Shown here in pieces: positions 1 to 6,896 of a DNA stretch of 26,483 bases. The position numbers were made by a program, and so were the translations under genes. Each line of letters begins with the position of its first letter. The first letter of the stretch is position 1. Under the pieces are notes generated by a model, which did no database searches, had not been told where the DNA came from, and saw only the letters and a program-made list of their open reading frames with translations. This DNA is from VFJZ01 sp038321545 (GTDB taxonomy: Bacteria > Actinomycetota > Thermoleophilia > Gaiellales > F1-60-MAGs149), in contig JBBQFB010000025.1 in the NCBI GenBank assembly GCA_038321545.1, positions 1 through 26,483 on the forward strand. Reading direction: 5' to 3'.

Positions 1-4
1 GACG

Positions 5-1075
5 ATGACATGGGTGGGGCTGGACGTCCACGCTCGCAGCGTGCACGCCGCAGCGATCGACTCCGAGACAGGCGAGCTGCGGCGCGCCCGGCTGGGCGGT
101 GACAGCGCGTCGGTGGTGCGGTTCCTGGAGTCGCTACGCAAGCCGGTGCGGGCGGTCTACGAGGCTGGCCCGACCGGGTTCGGGCTGGCCCGGGCGGCGA
201 TCGCGGCCGGGATCGGGATGGATGTCGTGGCGCCCGGCAAGACGCCGCGCGGGGCGGCTGACCGGATCAAGACCGACCAGCGCGATGCGGAGCTATTGGT
301 GCGGCTGCTGATGGCCGGGTCGCTGCAGCCGATCCACATCCCGAGCGAGCAGCAGGAAGCAGCGCGCGATCTGGTGCGGGCCCGCGAGGCGCTCCGCCAG
401 GATCTGATGCGGGCCCGCCACCGGGTGTCGAAGCTGCTGCTCCGCTACGGCCGGGTGTACCCCGCGACCAGCTCTACCTGGACGGTGGCGCATCGCGACT
501 GGCTGGCCAAGCAACAATTCGACCAGCCGGCGCTGACTCTCGCCTACATCGACGCGTTGGCGGCCGTCGACGGGCTCGTCGCGCGCCGCGTGGTGCTCGA
601 TCAGCACCTGGCGCAGATCGCGCACAGCCCTGAGCTGTGGCCGAGCGTCGCGCGGCTGCGCGCGTTCCGCGGCGTCGACACGCTGACCGCACTCGGGCTG
701 CAGACCGAGATCGGCGACTGGCACCGGTTCTCCCAGCCCCGCCAATTGTCGTCATGGCTGGGACTGGTACCGAGCATCTCCCAAAGCGGTGAGAGCCTCA
801 CCCGTGGGCACATCACCAAAACTGGCTCCCAGCACGCCCGCCGGCTGCTGGTAGAAGCCGCCTGGCACTACACCCGTGAGCCGCGCATCGGCCAGGCACT
901 GCGCAACCGCCACGACGGCCAGCCAGCGGAGATCCTCGAGATCGCGTGGCGCGCGCAACACCGCCTGTACCGCACCCACACCCGCCTGCGGGCACGCGGC
1001 AAGCCCGCGAACGTCGCGACCGTCGCCGTCGCCCGCGAACTGGCCGGCTTTTTGTGGGCCGCCGCCACCGTGTAG
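5..1075 (+). CDS. IS110-family transposase
   Basis: This 356-aa protein is a DEDD (RuvC-like) recombinase of the IS110 family, which moves circular DNA intermediates and, in characterised members, is guided by an element-encoded bridge RNA. The N-terminal RuvC-like part begins with GLDVH (Asp7) and continues with YEAGPTG and an acidic stretch TDQRDAELL near residue 95. The C-terminal Transposase_20 part holds LRAFRGVDTLTALGL, SWLGLVPS and ITKTGSQHARRLLVEAAWHY, which carries the family's conserved serine. Length is in the usual range and the frame is intact, so it is probably active. The ATG is only 4 nt into the window, so the left flank cannot be judged. Family assignment is secure; the subgroup (IS110 versus IS1111) is not resolved. 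Confidence 0.95.
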   Translation: MTWVGLDVHARSVHAAAIDSETGELRRARLGGDSASVVRFLESLRKPVRAVYEAGPTGFGLARAAIAAGIGMDVVAPGKTPRGAADRIKTDQRDAELLVRLLMAGSLQPIHIPSEQQEAARDLVRAREALRQDLMRARHRVSKLLLRYGRVYPATSSTWTVAHRDWLAKQQFDQPALTLAYIDALAAVDGLVARRVVLDQHLAQIAHSPELWPSVARLRAFRGVDTLTALGLQTEIGDWHRFSQPRQLSSWLGLVPSISQSGESLTRGHITKTGSQHARRLLVEAAWHYTREPRIGQALRNRHDGQPAEILEIAWRAQHRLYRTHTRLRARGKPANVATVAVARELAGFLWAAATV

Positions 1076-1351
1076 GAAGGCGGCGAACAAGCCTTCTGCG
1101 GCGTCTCACCCGGGATGGGAGGCGGTCGCCGGCACGCGCGATTGTCCTATGAGCAGCAACCCACCGCGACGCTCGATCCTAGACAGCGCACGCCGGCCTC
1201 GAAACCAGGGTCATGAGGTACCCAACCCTCGAATATCAGACTGACCGATCGTCGAGCTGACCCCCGCCCCGCACCGACCACCGCAGAAACGAGGAGGGCG
1301 GCCACAAAGCCGCCCTCCTCACCCTGCCACCTTGACAAACACGCACCCATA
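1076..1351 (+). mobile_element. IS110 3' non-coding flank, probable right end
   Basis: About 276 nt without a credible gene separate the transposase stop from the end of the next gene. The stretch contains a perfect 12-bp hairpin (1291-1320) and a TTGACA-containing AT-richer tail (1332-1354). IS110 elements lack terminal inverted repeats and keep structured non-coding ends, so this is most simply the right part of the element. The exact boundary is unknown; it probably falls near 1340-1355, almost on the stop codon of the neighbouring monooxygenase gene. It could hold the bridge RNA if the element is IS1111-like; that is inference. Confidence 0.55.
1291..1320. terminator. strong hairpin, 12-bp perfect stem
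   Basis: GAGGAGGGCGGC (1291-1302) pairs perfectly with GCCGCCCTCCTC (1309-1320) around a 6-nt CACAAA loop. No T-run follows on either strand, so it is either a GC-rich terminator between the two converging genes or a structural element of the IS110 non-coding RNA. Confidence 0.6.
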
Positions 1352-2827
1352 TCAGGACACCCGCGCCGTCGATGCCTCGCCGACCGCCGCCCGGCCCAGC
1401 AGGGCGTGACGGGCCAGGCCGACGCAGTACTCGAGATCGTGCTCGCGGTACATCTGCAGCTTCTCCGCCTCGGGTGAGCCCGAGCCGTGGATGATCTCCG
1501 TGTACCAGTAGCCGCCGTACTCGGAGGCGACAAGGTCGCGGATCAGCTTCATGACGCGCAGCCGCTCCATCGCGTCGCCCGGATCGACGCCCCGGTAGTA
1601 CTTCTCGACGAAGGGCCGCAGCTCCGGACGGAAGATATCCTCCACGTATGGCGAGGTGATGACGGATCCGCCCGCGATCTCGAGCAGGTTGCGGGCGGCC
1701 ATGTAGTGGCCCTCCATCGCGAGGTGCTTGCCGGCGTTCGTGAGCACGGGATCAGGCACCTGGTAGCCCTCCTCGTTGCGGCTCTCGTGCGAGGCCGTCA
1801 CGCCGAGGGCCCAGATCGAGCGCTCCAGGCGGATCATCTCGGCGATCTTCGACTTGATGTGCGCCGCCCCGGTCACGCCGTTCAGCTGGGCGGCGAGTTG
1901 CGCGGCGCCGATGAACAGCCGCAGCTTGCCGACGTCGGCGCCCAGATAGCCCTGCCGGTTCACGTTCGCGAACGTGTTCGCGACCTCGCCGGCGAACGCC
2001 GCCTCGCCGCACAAAAACACGCGTTCCCACGGCACGAACACGTCGTCGAAGATCGTGAACGACTCCATCAGGTCGTCGTGGCTCGACACCGGCGCCTCGA
2101 ACTCGTCCGGGTTCTCGCCGGAGAAGCCGCGGCACACGAGCTTGATGCCGGGCGTGTCGACCGGCGTCGCGAATGCGACGGCGTAGTCGGCGTCCTGGGC
2201 GCGCATCGCGCGCTGCGGGATGATCACCAGCTCGTTCGCGACCACCGAGCCCGAGGTGTGGGCCTTCGCGCCGCGCACGACGATGCCGTCGTCCCGACGT
2301 TCGACGACCCGGAGGTACAGGTCGGGATCGTCCTGGTCGGCGGGTCGCTTGCTTCGGTCGCCCTTGACGTCGGTGACGGCCGCGGCGGTCATCAGCTGCT
2401 CGCGCTGGAACCGCTTCACGAACTCGACGACGCGCGCGTGGTAGCTGGTGCCGTGCGCCCGGTCGACGCGCTGCGTGACGATCAGCAGCGCCTGCAGCTC
2501 GTCTCGGCCGATCGACGCGTATCCCGACAGCGGCGAGCGCTCCGACAGCATCCGTGCGGCCCGCAGGTTCTGCAGCAGGTCCTCCGGGCTGGTCGCCATG
2601 TGCCAGAAGACGTGGCACTCCTCGCCGTTCAGGTCGGGCGACGTGACCATCGTGTCGCGCATCTCGGGATCCCATGCGGCGCGGCACACCCACGACCCCC
2701 AGCACGCCATGGTCGAGGCGAACAGCGGGTGATCGGCGACGTTCGTGACGGTCTCGCCCCGGGCGTAGACCTCCGGCGATTGCCGGCGCAGGCTCTCGAC
2801 GTACTCCTCGGGCGTTCGCAGTCCCAC
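1352..2827 (-). CDS. HpaB-family flavin-dependent monooxygenase
   Basis: This 491-aa protein belongs to the 4-hydroxyphenylacetate 3-hydroxylase / 4-hydroxybutyryl-CoA dehydratase family, in the acyl-CoA dehydrogenase fold. Family hallmarks are TPEEYVESLR at the N-terminus, TDVKGDRSKRP, VVRGAKAHTSGSVVANELVI, DDVFVPWERVF and the C-terminal EIAGGS. Where the dehydratase has an HxxxxxxC pair binding its 4Fe-4S cluster, this protein reads NRQGYLGA (Asn and Ala), so a monooxygenase using reduced flavin from a separate reductase is more likely; the comparison is from memory. The GTG start has an AGGAGGT ribosome site 5 nt upstream (2833-2839). It is the third gene of a ligase-TetR-HpaB operon, suggesting hydroxylation of an aromatic acid or its CoA ester. 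Its stop lies at the probable IS110 right end. Confidence 0.85.
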   Translation of the reverse strand: MGLRTPEEYVESLRRQSPEVYARGETVTNVADHPLFASTMACWGSWVCRAAWDPEMRDTMVTSPDLNGEECHVFWHMATSPEDLLQNLRAARMLSERSPLSGYASIGRDELQALLIVTQRVDRAHGTSYHARVVEFVKRFQREQLMTAAAVTDVKGDRSKRPADQDDPDLYLRVVERRDDGIVVRGAKAHTSGSVVANELVIIPQRAMRAQDADYAVAFATPVDTPGIKLVCRGFSGENPDEFEAPVSSHDDLMESFTIFDDVFVPWERVFLCGEAAFAGEVANTFANVNRQGYLGADVGKLRLFIGAAQLAAQLNGVTGAAHIKSKIAEMIRLERSIWALGVTASHESRNEEGYQVPDPVLTNAGKHLAMEGHYMAARNLLEIAGGSVITSPYVEDIFRPELRPFVEKYYRGVDPGDAMERLRVMKLIRDLVASEYGGYWYTEIIHGSGSPEAEKLQMYREHDLEYCVGLARHALLGRAAVGEASTARVS

Positions 2828-2832
2828 CGTGG

Positions 2833-2839
2833 ACCTCCT
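2833..2839 (-). promoter_or_regulatory. strong Shine-Dalgarno of hpaB-like gene
   Basis: AGGAGGT on the minus strand, 5 nt before the GTG at 2827, fixes that start codon and lies inside the 15-nt gap after the TetR gene. Confidence 0.8.
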
Positions 2840-2842
2840 GGG

Positions 2843-3466
2843 TCAGATCGTGTACGCCGCGACGGCCTGTGCGAGCAGGCCGTGGACGAGCGCTGGGTCG
2901 GCCGGCGGGGCTCCTGCGAGCCGCGTGGCCATGGTCGCGTAGGACCGCGCGACCTCGGACAGAGTCAGCCTGCCGTCGGGCCGGTACCAGATGCCGACGT
3001 TCGTGCACATCGAGATCACCGCGAACGCGGTGAGCTTCGGATCGAGCGGCTCGAACGCGCCGGTGCGGACGCCCTCGGCCAGGACGCCCACCACGATCGC
3101 CTCGTACGCGTCGCGTTTCGCCACCGCAAGGTCGAGGCGCGCGCCCGTCAGGCTCCGCAGCTCGGTCTCGCCGAGCGTCGCCTCGAGCGGCCGCAGGGCG
3201 TGCAGCGCCACGTGGTGGACGACGATCGCTGCGAGCCGGTCGGCCGACGCGTCGTGCGCCGCCACGGCCTCGCGGACGCCGTCGGCGAGCAGGCTCATGG
3301 CCGAGTCGATCAGCTCGAACAGGATCTGCTGCTTGTCGGGGTAGTGGTAGTAGATGCTGGCCGCGCGGATGTCGAGCGCGTCGGCGATCTCACGCACCGT
3401 CGTCGACTCGTATCCCTGGTGGAAGAAGCGCTCGGCAGCGGCCTGGCGGATGGCGGTACGGGTCAC
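2843..3466 (-). CDS. TetR/AcrR-family transcriptional regulator
   Basis: This 207-aa repressor has a typical TetR helix-turn-helix in residues 1-50: IRQAAAERFFHQGYESTTV, then REIADALDIRAASIYYHYPD, followed by KQQILFELIDSAM. The remaining all-helical part is the ligand-binding and dimerisation domain, here resembling regulators of fatty-acid or aromatic acyl-CoA catabolism (inference). The frame stays open further upstream, but HTH similarity begins directly after a GTG whose bases overlap the ligase stop in a GTGA junction (3463-3466), so GTG at 3466 is chosen. It is co-transcribed with the upstream ligase and downstream monooxygenase genes and probably represses the operon through the palindrome at 4978-4995, with a CoA thioester or acid as inducer. 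Confidence 0.9.
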   Translation of the reverse strand: MTRTAIRQAAAERFFHQGYESTTVREIADALDIRAASIYYHYPDKQQILFELIDSAMSLLADGVREAVAAHDASADRLAAIVVHHVALHALRPLEATLGETELRSLTGARLDLAVAKRDAYEAIVVGVLAEGVRTGAFEPLDPKLTAFAVISMCTNVGIWYRPDGRLTLSEVARSYATMATRLAGAPPADPALVHGLLAQAVAAYTI

Positions 3467-4977
3467 CCGGCGATCTCCCCGAATGCCGCGCGCACCTGCG
3501 CGCGGTCGATCTTGCCGTTGGCGTTGCGGGGCAGCTCGTCGACCACGAGGAAGCGGTCTGGCACGGCGTAGTCGGCGATCCGGTCGCGCAGGCCGGCACG
3601 CGCCTCGTCGGGGTCGAACGTCCGGCCGGCGCGCTCCACGACGCAGGCCACCACGCGTTCCTGCAGCACGTCGTCGGGCACCCCGACGACGGCCGCCTCG
3701 GCCACGCTCGCGAGCGTGGCCAGCTCGGACTCCACCTGGCCGGCATGGATCTTCTCGCCGCCGCGCAGGATCACCTCGGCGATGCGCCCGTGCAGCGTCA
3801 AGAAACCATCGTCGTCGATCGTCCCGAGGTCGCCGGTGCGCAGCCACGGGCCGCGGAACACGTCGGCGGTCGCGCGCTCGTCGTCGAGGTAGCCCTGCAT
3901 GCGCATCGGCCCGGCCAGCCACACCTCGCCGGGCTCCCCGGTCGCCGTATCGGGCCGGTCGTCGTGGACGATCCGCTGGCGGACCCCTTCGACCGGTCGG
4001 CCCACGGTGTCCGCCCGGGTGACCGCGAACTCAGGCACCAGCGCGTGGCTCAGCGACGTGAACTCGGTCAGCCCGTAGATGTTGAACGGCTGCAGCACGG
4101 GCCAGCGGGCGTGCAGCTCCGCGATCCAGGCCGGCGGCATCGGCGCGCCGCCGTAGGCTAGGATCCGGACCGCGCGGAACACGTCGTCTGCGCGCGGGTC
4201 GAGCATCATCAGCCGGAAGATGCTTGGCACGCCGATCAGGTAGTTCGCCGGCCGGCGGACGAGGGCGTCGATGGCATCGCCGACGTGGAACTCGCGCAGG
4301 AGGTCGACGCCGCCGCCGACCACCAGCATCTGCGCCAGCTGGTCGAGGAACCCGGTGTTGTGGAACAGCGGCACGAGCACCAGCGTGGTCGTGTCGGGCG
4401 TGGTCTCGAGCAGGCGGGCGTAAACGCTCGCGCTCGTCGCGAGCGCGGCCTGCGTGATGACGGCGCCGCGTGGCGAGCCGGTCGTGCCCGATGTGAAGCT
4501 GACCAGGCCCGGGGCGGCCGGAGCCGGGGGCGCGAACCCGCCGGCAACGGCCGGCTCCCGCCAGATCGCGCCCTCGGCATCTCGTTCCAGGCGCCGCCGC
4601 GCGAGGTCGGGCGCGGCGCGCGCCAGAAGGTCCTCGTAGCGGCCGCTCACGAGCGCGAGCCGTGGCTGTGCGATTGCCAGCTGGCGGCCCAGCTCGCCGG
4701 GCCCGAGGCGCACGTTCACCGGCACGACGATCGCGCCCAGCTCGAGGCAGGCCAGGAAAGCGAGCACCCAGTCGGCGCGGTTCTCGGCCACCAGTGCGAC
4801 CCGTTCGCCGGGCCGTACGCCGGCGTGGGCGAGACGCCCCGCGAGCGCATCGACCGACGCCGCCAGCTCAGCGTACGAAAACGCTTCCTCGCCGTCGCGC
4901 AGGGCCATCGCAGCCGGCGTCGCGCGCGACCAGAAACGGACGGCATGGGGAAGGCTGGCAGTCGGTTGCTCGATCAT
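3463..4977 (-). CDS. acyl-CoA ligase (AMP-binding, ANL superfamily)
   Basis: This 504-aa enzyme of the class I adenylate-forming superfamily would convert a carboxylic acid to an acyl-AMP and then to a CoA thioester. Visible core motifs are the P-loop SFTSGTTGSPRGAVIT (about residues 161-176), YGLTEF, the hinge RTGDLGTIDDDGFLTLHGR (about 380), GGEKIHAGQVE and the C-terminal catalytic lysine in NGKIDRAQ (about 488). The substrate is not readable from sequence; an aromatic or short/medium fatty acid fits the linked HpaB-type gene. It is the first gene of the operon, and the next gene's GTG overlaps its TGA by 4 nt. The ATG at 4977 directly abuts a TetR-type palindrome with no clear ribosome site, suggesting a very short or absent leader. 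Confidence 0.92.
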   Translation of the reverse strand: MIEQPTASLPHAVRFWSRATPAAMALRDGEEAFSYAELAASVDALAGRLAHAGVRPGERVALVAENRADWVLAFLACLELGAIVVPVNVRLGPGELGRQLAIAQPRLALVSGRYEDLLARAAPDLARRRLERDAEGAIWREPAVAGGFAPPAPAAPGLVSFTSGTTGSPRGAVITQAALATSASVYARLLETTPDTTTLVLVPLFHNTGFLDQLAQMLVVGGGVDLLREFHVGDAIDALVRRPANYLIGVPSIFRLMMLDPRADDVFRAVRILAYGGAPMPPAWIAELHARWPVLQPFNIYGLTEFTSLSHALVPEFAVTRADTVGRPVEGVRQRIVHDDRPDTATGEPGEVWLAGPMRMQGYLDDERATADVFRGPWLRTGDLGTIDDDGFLTLHGRIAEVILRGGEKIHAGQVESELATLASVAEAAVVGVPDDVLQERVVACVVERAGRTFDPDEARAGLRDRIADYAVPDRFLVVDELPRNANGKIDRAQVRAAFGEIAG

Positions 4978-4995
4978 CTAACTATCGACCGTTAG
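4978..4995. promoter_or_regulatory. candidate TetR operator
   Basis: An 18-bp imperfect palindrome, CTAACtaTC|GAccGTTAG (7 of 9 pairs match), touches the ligase ATG, and a further GTTAG half-site follows at 4996-5000. The size, TA/GC pattern and position next to an operon encoding its own TetR protein fit an autoregulatory operator. Not tested. Confidence 0.5.
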
Positions 4996-5037
4996 GTTAG
5001 CGTTGTTCGCTACGAACTTGCAACCAGGACGTACAAG

Positions 5038-5069
5038 AGGCCGGGCCCCGCAGCTGCGGGACCCGGCCT
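5038..5069. terminator. GC-rich hairpin terminator
   Basis: AGGCCGGG (5038-5045) pairs with CCCGGCCT (5062-5069), and CCCGCAG (5047-5053) with CTGCGGG (5054-5060), giving a 15-bp stem with one C/A mismatch. It lies downstream of the small membrane-protein gene and upstream of the ligase, both minus strand, so it probably insulates the ligase operon. No T-run follows. Confidence 0.6.
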
Positions 5070-5086
5070 GTACTGACCCTCGAAGC

Positions 5087-5104
5087 TCCGCCGGAACCGG
5101 CGGA
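5087..5104. terminator. second hairpin
   Basis: TCCGCCGG (5087-5094) and CCGGCGGA (5097-5104) are perfect inverted repeats separated by AA. With the hairpin at 5038-5069 it forms a tandem structure behind the small membrane-protein gene. Confidence 0.4.
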
Positions 5105-5148
5105 ACCCGTCCAAGGGGGTGGCTACGGGTCAGAACCCCTCGGTGAAC

Positions 5149-5304
5149 CTACATGGCGGTTCGGCGTCCCCTGATGTTCCAGCCGCCGAAGAGGCCGAGC
5201 ACCAGCAGGACGAGCGCCACGACGACCGCGACCTTCAGCGAGAACACGAAGAACCCGCCGAACGCAAGCGCCAGGATGACCAGGATGAGGAGGAGCGGAA
5301 TCAT
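5149..5304 (-). CDS. 51-aa hydrophobic membrane protein
   Basis: This 51-aa reading frame is almost entirely hydrophobic: MIPLLLILVILALAFGGFFV, then a single Lys at residue 24, then a Val/Leu-rich second segment (residues 25-40) ending in GGWNIRGRRTAM. It predicts two short membrane helices and a basic tail, like the small 'hydrophobic protein' genes found in actinobacteria, often near stress sigma factors; exact function is unknown. The start is supported by AGGAG (5312-5316), 7 nt upstream of the ATG. A SigB-like promoter candidate lies at 5343-5367. It is divergent from the first sigma-factor gene, suggesting membership of its regulon. Confidence 0.75.
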   Translation of the reverse strand: MIPLLLILVILALAFGGFFVFSLKVAVVVALVLLVLGLFGGWNIRGRRTAM

Positions 5305-5342
5305 GTCGTAACTCCTGTTCGGTTGAAACGAGCAGCAAGGTG

Positions 5343-5367
5343 TTTCCCGGTCTGCAGGCTTTCAATC
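5343..5367 (-). promoter_or_regulatory. candidate SigB-type promoter of the 51-aa protein
   Basis: On the minus strand GATT (5367-5364), a 15-nt spacer and GGGAAA (5348-5343) resemble the GNNT-N14-16-GGGTAY pattern known for Streptomyces SigB-group promoters, with a deviating -10. The predicted transcript would carry a leader of about 30 nt containing the AGGAG ribosome site. Confidence 0.4.
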
Positions 5368-5463
5368 ATCCGATCTGCAGACGCCTGCGAATCTCTCTCT
5401 ATCCCCGCTCGACGCCGCGCGTTCCGGGGTTTGAAGATCCGCCACGCGGGGAGAACTCGACCG

Positions 5464-6219
5464 ATGCCGGCATCTGCTCGCGCCTCCGATCCTGAGATCG
5501 TTCTCGTCGAGCGCTGGCGCGCCGGTGATGCGCGGGCCCGGGACATCCTGATAGCTCGCCACGAGCGGCTCGTGCACGGCCTGGCACGGCGATTCGCGTC
5601 CTGGGGCGAGCCCTACGACGATCTCGCCCAGGTCGCCTGGGTCGGTTTCCTGAAGTGCCTCGACCGCTTCGACACCGAGCGCGGCGTGGCGCTCTCGACG
5701 TACTGCGCGCCGTACATCATCGGCGAGCTGCGCCGCTACTTCCGCGACCGCGTCGCTGCGGTGCACATCCCGCGCCCCGTCAGCGACTTGCGCACGCGCG
5801 TCACGCGCGCCGCCGAGGAGCTGACGAACCGCGAGGGCCAATCTCCGTCCATCCCGCGGCTGGCCGAGTACCTCGAGGTGACCGTGGAAGAGGTGCTCGA
5901 GGCGATCCAGAGCGATCGCGCTCGCACCGCCGTCTCCCTGTCGGCGCTCGACGCCGACGGTGAGTCCGAGGACCGCGGAGTTCCGGTCGACGAGTCCGGC
6001 TATGACGAGGTCGAGGCGCGGCTGTTCGTGGCCGGAGCGCTCGACACGCTCGACGACCGCGACCGGCTCGTGTTGCGACTGCGCTTCGAGGAGGGACTCT
6101 CGCAGTCCGAGATCGCGGCCCGCATCGGCATCTCCCAGATGCACGTCTCGCGGCTGCTGCGACGCGCGTGCGAGCGCATCCGCGACGAGCTCGGCGACGT
6201 GGAGTTCGATGAGCTCTGA
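5464..6219 (+). CDS. SigB/SigF-type RNA polymerase sigma factor (1)
   Basis: This 251-aa group 3 sigma factor is of the general-stress/sporulation SigB-SigF-SigG type. Region 2 includes YDDLAQVAWVGFLKCLDRFD and the promoter-melting segment GVALSTYCAPYIIGELRRYF. Region 3 includes RVAAVHIPRPVSDL and the following helices. Region 4 ends in LSQSEIAARIGISQMHVSRL, the -35 recognition helix-turn-helix. The frame is open further upstream, but conserved sequence begins near the ATG at 5464, preceded by a GGGGAG ribosome-like site. Such factors are normally held by RsbW-type kinases, one of which is encoded 0.7 kb downstream. The next gene overlaps its 3' end by 11 nt, indicating translational coupling. 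Confidence 0.93.
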   Translation: MPASARASDPEIVLVERWRAGDARARDILIARHERLVHGLARRFASWGEPYDDLAQVAWVGFLKCLDRFDTERGVALSTYCAPYIIGELRRYFRDRVAAVHIPRPVSDLRTRVTRAAEELTNREGQSPSIPRLAEYLEVTVEEVLEAIQSDRARTAVSLSALDADGESEDRGVPVDESGYDEVEARLFVAGALDTLDDRDRLVLRLRFEEGLSQSEIAARIGISQMHVSRLLRRACERIRDELGDVEFDEL

Positions 6220-6508
6220 GTCGCAGTGGACGGAGCGCGCCGACGGCGCGGAGCCGTTGGCGTCCCGGATGCCGCTCGTCCGGTGCCCGGTCTGCGCGAG
6301 CGACCTCGTCCAGCCGACGGAGGTCGCGCGGGACGGCGACCGCGTCCTGGTGCGGCGGCGGTGCCCCGAGTGCGGCCACCGCGATCTGGTCGAGGCCGAC
6401 GCCGACGCCGTGCACGCATGGCTGCGGCGCGAGGCGACGCTGCGCGCGCAGCTATCCCGCACGGCCGACCGGATCGCCCGGTCGCCGCGCGTCGAGCTGT
6501 CCTCCTAG
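6209..6508 (+). CDS. small zinc-ribbon protein coupled to sigma factor
   Basis: This 99-aa protein starts at an ATG inside the end of the sigma-factor gene (11-nt overlap). It carries two CxxC knuckles, CPVC (Cys26, Cys29) and CPEC (Cys52, Cys55), about 22 residues apart: a zinc-ribbon arrangement that could bind nucleic acid or protein or sense thiol redox state. The C-terminal part (residues 65-99) is predicted helical and basic. No named family is recognised. Tight coupling to the sigma gene suggests a role in its control or in RNA polymerase binding, which is inference. It ends 7 nt before the stop of the convergent minus-strand operon. Confidence 0.75.
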   Translation: MSSESQWTERADGAEPLASRMPLVRCPVCASDLVQPTEVARDGDRVLVRRRCPECGHRDLVEADADAVHAWLRREATLRAQLSRTADRIARSPRVELSS

Positions 6509-6515
6509 CCGCCGC

Positions 6516-6896
6516 TCAGGTGAACGACAGGCGGACGCGGCGCGAGCCGTCGGTGCCGGTCACCTCGACCTGGTCGGCCAGGCGGGGCAGGACCGCCACG
6601 CCGCCGACCCGCGGGGATTCGACGAGGCGCTCGGCACCACCGTCGGCGAGCGGTCCAACCACCAGCTCGACGTGGCCGTCGCCGACCGTGAACTCGACGC
6701 ACGCGACGCCGTCGGCATGCACGTCGGCGTCGGCGATCGTATCGGCAGCGAGGAGCAGGTCGGAGACGCGGTCGAGCGACAGCCCGGCACGGGCGCCGAG
6801 AATGCCGAACACGCGCGCCAGCACCGGGCCGGCCGTCACAGCCGAGACGCTGATGCGGGACGGGACAACGGTGTGCACGGTGTTAGACACGGGCAT
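6516..6896 (-). CDS. degenerate RsbW-like (HATPase-fold) protein
   Basis: This 126-aa protein is the third gene of the antagonist-kinase operon and overlaps the kinase gene by 14 nt. Its middle, from AGLSLDRVSDLLLAADTIAD through VACVEFTVGDGHVELVVGPL, lines up in order and spacing with the RsbW neighbour (FPSRATDDVRLAVTEACTN ... LLITVRDQGRG). The N-box EAxxN is replaced by DTIAD, and neither the DxGxG nor the GLGL ATP-lid motif is present. It therefore looks like a GHKL-fold protein that cannot bind ATP normally; this is my alignment by eye. A role as a non-catalytic sigma- or antagonist-binding partner is inference. An unrelated small regulator remains possible. Confidence 0.65.
   Translation of the reverse strand: MPVSNTVHTVVPSRISVSAVTAGPVLARVFGILGARAGLSLDRVSDLLLAADTIADADVHADGVACVEFTVGDGHVELVVGPLADGGAERLVESPRVGGVAVLPRLADQVEVTGTDGSRRVRLSFT

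Noticed and set aside
1352..2827. Calling this gene 4-hydroxybutyryl-CoA dehydratase
   Set aside because: The iron-sulfur ligand segment appears as NRQGYLGA rather than HxxxxxxC, so the monooxygenase side of the family fits better.
1487..3571. Long open frame (about 690 codons) antisense to the HpaB-like and TetR genes
   Set aside because: Shadow of GC-rich coding sequence: Arg/Val/Asp-rich, no family motifs, while the opposite strand carries clear enzymes.
5119..5463. N-terminal extension of sigma factor 1 from the upstream open frame
   Set aside because: The extension runs through the divergent promoter region and the antisense of the 51-aa gene, and is unlike sigma-factor sequence; ATG at 5464 begins the conserved part.
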